A stretch of DNA of 64,000 bases from Chamaea fasciata. Lineage: Eukaryota > Chordata > Aves > Passeriformes > Sylviidae. The stretch lies in contig JARCOQ010000002.1 of assembly GCA_029207755.1 (NCBI GenBank), forward strand, positions 89,193,087-89,257,086. The letters are read 5' to 3'. The notes under the pieces are model-generated. The model made no database searches. It saw only the letters and a list, made by a program, of their open reading frames with translations, and was not told where the DNA came from. Shown here piece after piece: positions 51,670 to 63,343 of this stretch. Both the position numbers and the translations under genes were made by a program. Every line of letters starts with the position of its first letter. Position 1 is the stretch's first letter.

Positions 51670-54192
51670 AGAAGCAAAACTGATACAAATTCTGGGATTT
51701 TGAAATGAACATAGTAAGTAGTAGATAAATTTCCTCTGGAATACATTGTATAATTATCTCTCTTCCACATATTTTATCATTTTACAGATTTTTATAAAAG
51801 GAATGAAAAATACAGGATGCACGGGTCAAATAAAACAGGAAAAAACAATAATAAAAAATAATAGTTGATAATTTTAATCTACAGAAGGACAAGATTTAAG
51901 GATTCTGAAAAAGACACTGAGATTGTTAAAAAGAAATGAAGAACAACCCAACCTTACTGTAATCCCTAGGTACTGTAAATCTCTTGCAGTTTGAGAAAAT
52001 AGATGACAAAGTCTCTTCACAGATAAGAACAGCTTATTTGAAAGCAAATAATACAGACAAATCATGGACATTAAAGGTTTTTAATTATTCTGGTACTAAC
52101 TAAAGAAAAAAACCAGAAAAAGTTAAAGGAGGTTTATTTTCTGTAGAAATAGTGAAGAACTGCTTTCCTACATAATTTGAATAAAAATCCTGCAGAGGCT
52201 ACTGAAGACATCATCGAAGGAAGTAACAAAGCTCCAATTACTAATGGTTTCTCACTGTTCTGGCACAAACTTCTCATTCTCATTCAGAGCTACTGAGCTC
52301 TTTTACCACCTGTAAATCTTCCCTCACTGTTGTGGGCTTATCCCGTTTGCAGTTGGAAGGACCGAAGAGTGGACACATGTTGTCATTGGATTACATGATG
52401 ACAGTTCTAGGGGTGTATGAAGTCAGGTTCATGAAGCTGTATCCAAGTTTTGATACAAGTGCCAAATGTGTTCTCATCGTAATGTATAAAAAGGGAAGGG
52501 ATGCAGATGTTTTCATCCTCAAAATCTTTGAGAGTAATGGAGTATATTAAGAGAATAGTTGTTTAGGGTTTTTTTTCACTGTCATACCTAATGAACTGAG
52601 GCACAGATAGGCTTTCACAAAACCTGAAAGTTGGCCTGCTGTGCTAACCTATGCATTCTCTGCAAAGGAAGGGATTTTACAATTGCTTTGTAAGGGTTGG
52701 TTTTGTTAAAAGTTCAGTGTTAGTGACAAAGAGTACTAGAAGAGGTCAGATAAGAAAGGCAATGCAGTCTGGAGTTGTTACAGGACTCCTGATAAGCAGC
52801 AAGGAACAATGCTTTCCAGGAAGTACAAAAAAGGATGCTAGGAGTTATTAGCTGGACAGTGTGCTTTGAAATACTGAATGTCTGTCTTGTTGGCAGACTA
52901 AACGAAGGAGTCTTTTATCTCTCAGACCCACTGGACTGACATAGAAGAAAGCCAGGGACTAGTCTTTAGCCCTGAGGCCAAGTCACAGATTGTTTTGCAC
53001 CCATATTGCTTATGGTGAGCTCTATCCAGAGCACACCTGGTGCATCCAGCCCACACAGAACTTAACCATGAATCTCCTTGGGGCCGTATGTGGTGTTCTA
53101 GTAGCCCTGAGGTATAAGCATGGTGGGGTTTATGTTTTTCTTTTCTATTTGGAGTTTTTTTCTTTTCTGTTGGAGCAATGGTTTTATTTCATGAAGCTGA
53201 AGATGCATGTTGCATGTCTTGGGGCATGGCATGAAGCTGTAAGACCCAAACTGAACACAGAAAACCTGTTGGGATAATATTACAAAGCTGCATGGAGTGT
53301 AGACAGCCATACCTGTTGTCTTCTCCACGCTTTGGGGGAGCACTCCCCAGTGGGAGTTATTTCCAGGAGGGTGCTGAAACACTGGCTCAGGAAGAGCTGA
53401 CTGGAGCAAACAAGGCCAGAACCAGACAGAGCAAAAAAGTAAGCTCTGGGGATGATCAAGGCTCCCATGACTGACTTCACTCTGAGTTTAGCCAGAAAAG
53501 GGGGAATAGATTGTAAATAGTTAAACATACATGATCAGGAAAGAACAGCTGTTTTCATCAATTAATTTGCTTTTGTATTCACAGAAGGGGTAAAGAAATG
53601 CTTCTCATCAGAAGAGGCTGGGATCACTCAGTGCTGGTCTGGAAGCATCTGATAAGGGCTAGGGATGACCTCGAGCCTCAGAGCCAAGCCCAGCTAGCTT
53701 TTCAGGGAAAGACTGGGGCTGCCACCACCCCAGGGCTGAACACAGCTCCCAGCTTGAGACCTGTGAAAACACATGTGAGCACATGAGCCTTGGACAGGCA
53801 GCAAGGGGGGCACCCTGGGGGTGCGAGTGGGAGGCAGAGTCAGCCCAGTCCACCAAGACATTCCTTCGCCACCCAGACTCAGCCTTAGCCTGCATTTACA
53901 CCTGCTTTGGGAAAGGGAATGGCTAGAAATGGCTATTGGGTGCCCAACATGAATTATCCCCGTGGGCTGCTTCCCAGCAACTTGGAAAACGCCCCTGCTC
54001 TAGGGCAGGCAAGTGGTCTTGGGGCTAACACAGCCAACTGGCCTCTCTGCCTTCTTCACAGTGCCCAAGTCAGGCTTTGAGGATTAAGAGATTGCAAGAT
54101 ACTAGAAATAAAATTTCTGATGGAATGCCAGTTATTTGTGCATTCCTATGCAGCTCTTAAATTTACACTTGCCCTGGTTTGGTATGGTTCCA

Positions 54193-54248
54193 ATGCAATG
54201 GGAAGGTACAATGTCCAATGATGCAATGAGAATGTACAATGTCCAACC
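54193..54248 (+). repeat. Tandem duplication of a 28-bp unit
   Basis: Two adjacent 28-base copies (54193-54220 and 54221-54248), both starting ATGCAATG and sharing GTACAATGTCCAA. They differ at 4 of 28 positions, so this is a local and not very recent duplication. Confidence 0.9.
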
Positions 54249-54351
54249 ATTTTCTTTCTTATTTGCTACACATACAGTGCTGTGAGCTTCATGGCAGAGC
54301 TAACACAAAAGCAAAAGGCAGAAGGAAAGCAAATCCACTACCTTAAGAATT

Positions 54352-54365
54352 AAAAAAAAAAAAAA
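54352..54365 (+). repeat. Poly-A run, 14 bases
   Basis: Fourteen A between TTAAGAATT and GGTCGATA; a plain homopolymer. Confidence 0.92.
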
Positions 54366-56130
54366 GGTCGATACATTATAAACTGCCTTAAAGCAGATTT
54401 CTAGTGGGCAGATGGTAAGAGGCAGTTTTTGTCACTCAGAATGGTAGTGGTTAATTGAACACAAAAGAAAAGAAAATACCAGATGCATTCATCAGTTAAT
54501 TGGCTTTTCTATTCAAAGACAAGAAAAATTACAGTGACTTAAAGTAAGAGTTGTATCCCTGTTACAATAGGAAAGGGCTTATTTGGAAGACAGCAAGAAT
54601 AGAAGGAGGTATTAAAAATGTCTCAAGTGGATGACAGAAAGCAATAACTGGCTACATCTGCTGAAGTTTTCCATTTTTGTTGTTCTATCATGAAAAGTCA
54701 GATCCCTGTTGATGCAAGAGGAAATGTGTTTGTTAATTATGTTTGAATAAGATAACAAACTGTGATCTCAAAGCCATCTGTAAATGTAAAACCAGGTGGC
54801 TGAGCAGCAGAATAAAGATTGCAAATCGAGGATCATAAAAATTTGGGGTGTAAGAACCACTTGTATGCCTGGTCTGTTTATGAAAAAATGCAGTAAAGAG
54901 TTTCTATATTTATGGGCTTTACCTTGAGAACAGAATTTCTCCAGATTCCCTTTTGCTCTTTCACCCTTCTTTTTATGGAGAAAACTAAGTTTTTTGCAGG
55001 CTGCGCTGTGAACGAATTCTCCCTAGGTGACCTTTCTTCAGTATGGCCAGGTATGTTATTACCCCCATGTGATCTCCGGTGCTTCACCAAAGGTGCCATT
55101 TGAGCCCATTTGTGGAATGTTCCTGTAGCTCCTCTCCACAACTAGTGTCACATATGCGTGAGTGTGGCAGGACATTAGACCTTCACACAATCACTTGTGA
55201 GGCTCATGAAAAATGGTGCTTCATATTTCTCCGGTTTCTTCCTCTGACCTAGATTTTAGGATTTACTCCCCCTCCCGCTTTGGTTTGGGTTTGTTTTACT
55301 TATTCCTGGAAACCTGCTGCGATGATCTGAGCTACAGAGGAATGCTTGTCCTTCCAAATCTGAAGTCAAAACCCATTTTCTGCACTGAGTGTGTTTTCTC
55401 AGTGTTTACCCTTCTCTCTTTTTAAAGACACCAAAATTACTAATTGAGATGAGACTTTACACACCATAACCTTTCATAATACAGAATGAATTCTTTTCTG
55501 TAACAATTGGGCAAATCACATAGAATGGGAAGAAGTACTTAAAGAAGTGAAAGAGACTGTTTTTCAGGAACATTTGTGCATTTTTTTAATATGAAGTACA
55601 GATTCACGCTTTTTAGGAATCCATAAATCTTGCCCCCAGATATTTCTAGTAAGCAAAAGCCATTTCCATACACTTGGCAAATTTGCATTCAGTTGATGTG
55701 TTTAAGACATGTACATGTGAAGTATAAGAATGCAAACAAAATAAGTGTATACATCTTCCCTTTGTGATTATGATGTGCGAATCTGTTAAAGGTCTGTTAC
55801 CTTTGTTACTGTGAAGTGTGTTACTGCAAACCTTTCCTCAGGGTTATTACTTTAACTCGTAAACAAACAGGTAAAACTGGGTAAAACTGTGTTGCAGTTA
55901 GTTAGAGCAGAAAAAGATAGAAGTCAGTGTCAATTAATTGAACTTCTTGGGTTTGCAAACAAAAAAGTGTTCCTCTGCAGCATTTTAACACATGCTTTGG
56001 AAAATAATCTCTCTTTGTGAGTGCTGAGAGGCAGTGATATCCAGACATAACTTGCAAGAATCTTGCTCTGTGTATTGCAGGCATCTGCAAAGCTTATATT
56101 ATTGCAACCCCTCCCTGAAATGAGGAGACA

Positions 56131-56157
56131 TTTAACATTGCCATGGTTAATGTTAAA
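56131..56157. repeat. Inverted repeat, 9-bp arms around CCATGG
   Basis: TTTAACATT at 56131-56139 pairs perfectly with AATGTTAAA at 56149-56157, across a 9-base spacer containing CCATGG. It could be a dimeric protein site or chance. Confidence 0.85.
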
Positions 56158-58260
56158 TAAACAGTGCTGGAAAGCAGCTTTTAGAGTGAGCTCTGGAGTT
56201 TGATATGGAGGAGTTACAACTCTGTTGGAAACTTCAGGTCGTTTCTAATATAGCATTCACTGTACCCTTAACCACAGCGGGAGCTTGTGCCGCTGGATCA
56301 TGTATATGGCTTTAGCTCTGTGTCAAAAAAATTGGAGCTAATTGCATCCTCATGTGAAAGGGTTACAGGAAAAGCATGAAGGTTTGAGATGGAGTAAAAC
56401 CTGAAACTTTGAAAGGGTTTGATTTTTGCCTCATTGTGGAAAGTCTAGCCTTTCCAACATTTATCAGTTTCTTGGAGTTATATAAGGTGCTTTCCCTTCT
56501 GAAATGCATGAATTAATTGATCAACCCAAATTTCGGTTTAATTAAGCTTTCACTTGTGACTTGCTCTTTGATGTGTGTAAATATATTCTGTATAACATCA
56601 GCCTTTTTTCATGCTGATTTTGAAGTCCTTTAAAAGTGAGATGGGGATGCCTCTAATTGAGGCATTGGCTCTGTATCTCCAAAGTATTGTGCCTCCTAAT
56701 TATTTATTACTTCCCTCTAGAGAAATATCAAAGTGATATTCTGAAAATCTGAAATTCTGAATTTTCTGAATACACACTTCATTAAAAAAAAAAAGTTGGA
56801 AAGCTATTTGCAAGAATTCTTAAGCAATCAGAGCCCTTTAGGATGATTTCTGAATTGGCCGTTACAGTACATGACATGCACAATGAAGTTAAATTGTCAT
56901 TATTAAAAATTAGCAAGTAAAAATGAGGCAGAAGCATCTATGTGGAGTGTCTTATTGCTGCAGATTCAGAATCTGAAATGCCTGTCACATCTGCAGCTCA
57001 TTATGACCCGAAATGGGAGAGCGCCTGGTACATCTGCGAGAACAATGCCTGGTGACTGCTGGCGCGAGTGGACATAGCTGGTGCAGGGTGTGCAGGGTGC
57101 CAGCAAGTCTTTATCCTCGATGTCACGTCCCACATTGCCTCCTGACAGCTGGCACAGGAGGTCATCATTGCCTTTGCGGCACTTTTTCTTCATTTGTATT
57201 GAAAGCACTGAAAAGCCTCATTATTTTTGAGGAGGGCATTTTCACGGGTGGCTGGTTGATGCCCGCACGCTGCCTGTGGGACCAGGGTCTTGTTTTCCAT
57301 GCTTGTGGCCAGCAGCTCCTTAGCTGTCTGCAGCAGGGAGGTGTGTGCATGAGGTCAGGGAGCGTCTGGCATTGATAGGGGTGTGTGCAGTGGGTCGGTG
57401 GGACCCCTTTCCCTGGGTCTTCATTCCAGTGTCACAGACGTGGTGGAGGTGTTAGCGTCCACCAGTATGGGTGATGGTCTTCATTCCATGTGGGTGGTGG
57501 GGCTTGGAGGGGTTTGAATACTCAAACTCAGTGGAAAGTTCACAGGAACAGAATGATATACGTCTTACTTATACACACTCTCTCCTCCTGTTTTCAACTC
57601 TGAAACAAAAAGTATTAAGATCTTGGGGTTGTACCCACAAAAATTGTATTTTCCCTAGCCTTGTTTACAGGAATAGAAGAATCATTTTAACAGGCACATC
57701 CAACAAAACCAAAGCAAAGTACTGCCTTGGTATAAGCCAAACACCTGGCAGGGACACTGAAAGCCTGTCAGTTTAAGTCTGGCAAAGCACTAAGCAGCTG
57801 AGGGCGGATGGGAGGCAGCACCCAGCTGCTTTTCCTGGGAAGGACTTGTGCCAGACCCAGTGCACAAACCTCCTGCAGCTGAGGTAATGCTTGCAGGACA
57901 ACCAGCACTGCTGGGAAAGCTTCCACTTACCTGGGTCACGAACCCCAGACCTTGCTTCTCTTCCCTGTAGTGTGCCACATGTGAAAGGTTGCCTGCCGGA
58001 CATAGGTATTTACTTCAACCTGTTGCTCATCAGAGAAATTTAGGACTTAGCAGTTCAGCGGGACTCAAACTGAGCTCACCTCCATTCACCCGTGCACGTG
58101 TAAACAGGAAAATAATGGTTAAATGGAACAAAAAAACCACCCAGCTTGGCTTGACAGGGTTTGCCTGAGCATGTGTAGGCAAGTGGAGGTGGAGGAGAGG
58201 GTAGGGGGTTGTTTTGCAGGGATGGTGCTGGGCAGAAAGCGGGCAGCCGTGTTTGCAGCA

Positions 58261-58276
58261 GCTCACTTTAGTGAGC
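58261..58276. repeat. Short inverted repeat, 7-bp arms
   Basis: GCTCACT, a TT spacer, then AGTGAGC: perfect arms. It lies about 150 bases before the X-box palindrome. Confidence 0.85.
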
Positions 58277-58427
58277 ACAATGCACACAATTACTGAAGTA
58301 AGAAATGTCAGTGAACAAATGCATTTGGCAAACTATTTGTGCTTAATGTATGCTGATTTGTAAAGTCTCTGGTGGTTTTCTTTGTCCCTTGGGAAAAGGG
58401 ATGGGGGGGGGAGAGAGAAAGTGTCCA

Positions 58428-58441
58428 GTTGCCATGGCAAC
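58428..58441. promoter_or_regulatory. Perfect palindromic RFX-type X-box
   Basis: GTTGCCATGGCAAC is an exact 14-bp palindrome and equals the ideal double half-site bound by RFX transcription factors. It lies about 49 kb into SH3RF3 intron 1, directly after a purine tract (58391-58421) with a 9-G run. The motif match is certain; its use as an enhancer is inference. Confidence 0.6.
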
Positions 58442-60340
58442 AGAGCAGGGCTGAAGAGAGATGAGACTTATCATATTTTCTTTTTTGACGCTCTGTATAA
58501 AATTATGTAGGTAATTACACATGTACTGATTTGCCATGCAGCAGAGCAACTTCTTTTCAGGACACTGCATATCATGCAACACCATGCTGATCCCCTTTTA
58601 GAGTAGAGACACAAATGTATTGACATTTTGCTGGGAATATTGCTGGAGAAATTACAGCAGCGGGAACGAAAGAGGGCGTGACAGCAGCCCTGCTCTCCTT
58701 TAAGGAACAGAATAAGAATCAATTAACAAGTTGCCAGTGGAAACCTGGCTATAATTATAGCTCTATTATGCTGGCCGTGTTGTTTTCCACTAGAAAATAC
58801 AGTTTTTAATTAACTTGTTGATTTGGCACTAACACCTACGCACTCCCTGGCAGGAACAAAGTCGGTGTTTCCCTGCTCAGGATTGGCACTCTATCGTAAC
58901 CAAAGGTGCCAGTAGCACCCACAGAGCTGCCCTTAAGCAGGATGATCTGGGCATGGTTTTTCCCAGTCCAGGGGGAAGCAGGTGTAACTCTTCTCCCCAC
59001 ATTGTATTTTGCAGATAAGAAAGCAAAAGATGTTTTCCTCAGTGGAAATGTTATCCTTCCTGGAGGGTACCTGGACTGACTGGTCAGATGGGGGGAAGGA
59101 GGGAAGGAACAGCTGCTGTTTCTGGGGGAAGAGTGGGGTGGAAGTGGATCTCTCTCAGTGCCCAAAGGCCATGTCCTCCATGCAGTCCATGAGATGCTCG
59201 GTGCAGGAGCTGGGGGAATACAAATTCTGGCCAATTGCCTGAACAGTACTGATTCTGCATTGTCAGGAGAGGGTGGGGAGGAAGCGTCTGCCACCTAGAC
59301 CTTTCCAAGATAGCCATATTTTAAGTCTGTTGGGATTTTTTTCCTTCCACTTCTTTGCCTGCCACTTTTTCTCAAAGGCAATGCTGAATTACTTGGGGGA
59401 AGTAAGAATATTTCAGCTGTGGCAAACATACTGCTTTTAAAATGCAAATGTATTATACATGTATACACTAGGCACGGCTGCTGCTTTTCTTCTGGCATCA
59501 TTGCCTTGAGAGCAGTTCAGTTTTTGAGTGTAATGAGAAACCAAGAGGGGTTTTCCTACAGAAACGCATTTCACTGAGTAGCGTGTTTCTAACGGTGACC
59601 TGTGTGGGGTGCTCAGGGAATGAGTCTAAAATGGAGGGTGTTTTTAAAGCAGTCTTTCTCCGTGGTATATTCTGCCTGCTACTGGCAGCCAGCAGCTTGG
59701 GAGTTTCCCAAGCTGAGTGTTGTGTGTAGTTTGGAGGTCAGTAATGGATTTCTCTCTGAAACGCTCTGACAAACCTCTTATTTCTTCTTTTTTTTATTAA
59801 CTTTTCACATACAATTTTGGCTATTACCACATCCTGTAGCATTCAAATTCCGTTATAATTATGCTTTCAGTAAAAAGATAATCCTCTAATTTATTTCAGG
59901 CCTGCTGACTGATAATTTTTCACTGAACAATTTTTTGTGCAGTAAGAAATTGTGAATACTCATGCTGCCCAGGCTGAGTCTGTTATGTGTCTTCTTGTGT
60001 GGAAGGCTTTCCAAGCCGCAGACTGTCCTTATCCTTCTCAGCCCTTTTCTCATTCCACTGTGTCCTGTCACTGCTTGGAAGCTCAGTAAACTCTGAGTCA
60101 CCATGTAGGAATTAATGAAACCAAGCAATTATTTCGAATTGTGCGATACTTAGATTGCATTTTGAAGTCAAGTTAGAGGAAGCAGGTTTATCTGTGAAAA
60201 TGCAGTTTGAAACAGCGAGTTCAGAAGGATAATAAATGATACTGTACTGTAAAAATAGTTTCTGAAACATTTCCTCAGTTTTCTTTGTGTGGCCAGTGAA
60301 CTACAAAAACATGAGTCAGAGCAAGCCAATAGGTATAAAA

Positions 60341-60396
60341 GGTGATATGGGTCTAGATGATCTTCAAGATGCCTTCCAACCCAGACCGTTCTAGGA
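60341..60396 (+). mobile_element. CR1 LINE 3' tail remnant, about 55 bp
   Basis: GGTCTAGATGATCTTCAAGA then CCTTCCAACCCAGACCGTTC matches the last part of a CR1 3' UTR, including the usual CTAGATGATCTT and CCTTCCAACCCA blocks. The terminal 8-bp repeats are decayed to TTCTAGGA. Its shortness lowers certainty. Confidence 0.75.
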
Positions 60397-61206
60397 TAAA
60401 AAAGCTGATGGATAACTTACTCTGTATTGAATGTTTCTCCACCTGGAATCCATTGTTTTCCTAATTTAACAAGTTTTCACCATGTGTCTTTGAGTTGGTG
60501 TTACTTTGTCATCTGTCTGTGAAAGAGATTACACCACTAATAAACAATAACATGAATATTGAGCTGTAGCCACACAGCAGGGAGATCCCTGTGTCCTTGC
60601 AGACTCATAAACAGTTCAAGGGTTTTTTCCCTTTTGTAGTATCAGAAACAAAAAGAAAATTGCAGAATCTGCATTTTGAAAGCACCATGGTCATTCTAAG
60701 CAGGTGAAAGCTGTACTGTGCTTAAGGGATTCTCTGAAGCACTCACAAGCCTTGAGCCTTGAATGAGCAATGAGGATGGTCTGAGGATGGAAATAGGCAA
60801 AGACATGGGTCTAAATTCCTCATTCTGGAGTGGGTGGGTAATACACCCAAGGATAAAATACAGTAGGATGAAATACTGCAAGGTTATTTTCCCTCCTTCA
60901 GAATATCCCTGGAAGAAGTCCTTGCAAGGTGAGCCTCAGCTGCACTAGACCACTGTCTTTCCTGGAGAGTCTTTGAGATGTGCTGCTTACAGACCTGCGT
61001 GTGCTGTTGCTGGCTCAGGGCTGGCAGGGAAGGAGCATACTGTGGACTTTTATGGGACTCCATGTGAGATCACAGGACATCACCGGGAGTGCCAAGTGAC
61101 AATTTCAGGTGTTACTTCTTCTGATTTCCTGTTGATAGTTTGGGCCAGCCCTGAGAGATGTCCCTCTGAAATGGGAAAGGAGTCCCGGAAAAAAAAAGTT
61201 TTAGAG

Positions 61207-61330
61207 TTTGGTTTTTTGGTTTTTTGGTTTGTTTGGGTTTTTTGTTGTTTGGGTTTTTTTGGGGGGAGGGGGTGTTGTGGGGTTTTTTGTTTGTTTGCTT
61301 TTGGTTTTGGGTTGTTTTATTTTTTTTTTT
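61207..61330 (+). repeat. T/G-rich tract with G-quadruplex motif
   Basis: About 125 bases, nearly all T and G, ending in 12 T. Within it, 61251-61282 fits a canonical G-quadruplex: runs of 3, 6, 5 and 4 G with loops of 7, 1 and 6 bases. The G strand is the non-template strand for SH3RF3. Confidence 0.93.
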
Positions 61331-63125
61331 CATTCTAATCCCTGGAAATGAAAAGGAAAACTCACATTTTACAAGCAGCAAAGTGCTGTAGATTGCATTT
61401 TGGTAAATCACCTAGAGTGCTGTATTTACAATACTTTCGCTGTGCTGATTTTTGCTCTCACAGAAGGCAGAGGTGCTTTCAGAGCCTCAAGGTGATTGGT
61501 GAGCAGCAGGGTTGGGGTGCTTGGCCTCAGCAGCTCCCCAGGTTTTTCTGAGCCTGGCAAGGCTCATGAGAGTGATGGCAGCATGCTGCTGAAGGTTTGT
61601 TTTCTTAAGGCATGCCATCACTCTGATGATGTGATGATGTTTGAATGGGAATGGAGAACTGTGGTGAATGAAATGACTCTGTGGCTAGGAGGAATGGCTT
61701 GGATATTTATTTACAACAGTCAAAGAAATTAAAAAGGAAAAAAAATTCTTGGTTCTGTTCACCTTATTAGGGTTAATGCAGTGAAACAGCAAAATACAGA
61801 GCTTTTTCAGAAATTCTTTTCCACTTGATGGAATCACTTCAATTTTTTTAAGTCAAGGAAATCCTGTGTTTCCTCAGCAGCTGTTGCAGTAAAGATGACT
61901 GGTTACTTTGCATATATATTTATATTGCTGGAGGTTCTTTTTCACTTTATTACTGAATGGCCCTTTACAAATAACAGATATTTAGCTGCTTAAGTGGCTG
62001 GACGTTTGACATCATGTTTCCTGAAATCTTGCATGAAAGATATTTGCATCAGGGATGCATGACCATTATTACATGGGTAGAAAATTTACTAAAACAGCAG
62101 AAATGATAAATAGAAATGGCAGCATACAGGCTGCAAGAGAAGAGACTAGTATTCCAGCAAAGTTTGATATCTGTGACATTTTTGCATAAGACATAGAAGC
62201 AATCTGAAAGCAGACCACACATTCTTACTCTGAAACAAGGCACTAAATAGGACAATCACAAATATACCAGTAATGGTACAAAAGTGTACCAAAAAAAGAA
62301 GAATTCTATTTTTGGTTGGAATATGGAAAAGTGGGATGTGGCTTAGAAAACTGGCAATTCATGTAAGGGAAATAATATGAAAGAAAAGAAAAAAGACTCA
62401 GAGGTGGAAGAATTAGCCTAGTGATTTTGAATTTAAAAGTTGCAAAATTCTCACTCTCTCCTGGGTCTCTGGAAGGTAAATGTCAGCAGATCTGTGTTTG
62501 TCACATGGTGGGGCACATGTGACATGTTGTGCATGACAGGCACAACCTTTACACCAAGCATCAGTAGAGAAACTGGTGGTCTGTTCTGGCTGTAAGATGT
62601 CCTCTGTATTTTTTAAATCCTGTTGATTACAAGAAGAAGGACCTTGTGGGCCTTGTCTTTTGGGCAGTATGTCTTTTAAACAGGAATGGCACTGAAAGCG
62701 TTCGTGTATTTTTTGCCATTAAACAAGGCCATTAATTCTGAGCTTCTGCTTCAGACCTTTTGGTAAAGTTGAGATGCTCAGTCCTCCAGCCCTTGTGTGT
62801 TGTACAGTTGTGAAGAAAACTTGCGCTTTGCTTGTCCTTTTTCTGAACTTTTGACTCCAGATAAGTGAATTTCAGGACACATGCCTTAATGCTTGTTGTT
62901 GTATTTACCATGGGCCAGTGATAGCTTTTGGGCTGGCAGTGATTTTCAAAGTTGTTTCTGTCCTCCTATTTGACACTTTTCCAAGGGCTTTGGAGACTAA
63001 GCTAGGGTGACCCGCCACCTTTGTAATTCCACTTCAGGAATAGAAGATGATCTACTAGAAAAGTACCTACTAATTATCGAAACAGCTGTGTAATTCATCT
63101 TGGCTGTCTTCATATGACAGAACTA

Positions 63126-63343
63126 CTTTTTTGTGGGTTTTTTTTCTTTTTTTTTTTTTTTTTTTTGGTGAGCGGTTTTCTTGTTGTTGTGGTTTTTTGT
63201 TTTGGTTTTTTTGTTGTTTTGTTTTTTATGTTTGGGGGTTTTTTTGGTCAGGTTTTTGTTTCATTTTTGTTTGTTTGTTTGTTTGCTTGCTTGCTTGCTT
63301 GTTTGGGGAGGGATTGGGGTTTTTGGGGGTTTTTTGGTTTTTT
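63126..63343 (+). repeat. Long T/G-rich tract with TTTG and CTTG repeats
   Basis: About 215 bases dominated by T and G: a T run of about 20, then mixed GTTTT blocks, TTTG repeats, four CTTG units and G-rich ends. 63305-63329 fits a canonical G-quadruplex (G runs of 4, 3, 4 and 5; loops of 1, 3 and 5). Open frames through it are low-complexity Phe/Leu/Cys/Gly artefacts. Confidence 0.94.

Larger units (their letters stand above)
39215..60340. other. SH3RF3: Intron 1 stretch without genes
   Basis: No gene is recognised. It holds the listed microsatellites, short duplications, palindromes and the X-box, plus a possible decayed LTR-like block near 45.5-45.8 kb. The longest open frames (152 codons at 58836-59294 -, 140 at 42869-43291 -, 124 at 44419-44793 +) have no family resemblance. 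Confidence 0.65.

Noticed and set aside
53797..53815. CTCF-like GCAAGGGGGGCACC
   Set aside because: Needs an inserted base to fit the core motif.
58836..59294. 152-codon open frame on -
   Set aside because: Pro/Ser-rich with no domain; no evidence of exon boundaries. Could be part of a lncRNA, which sequence alone cannot show.
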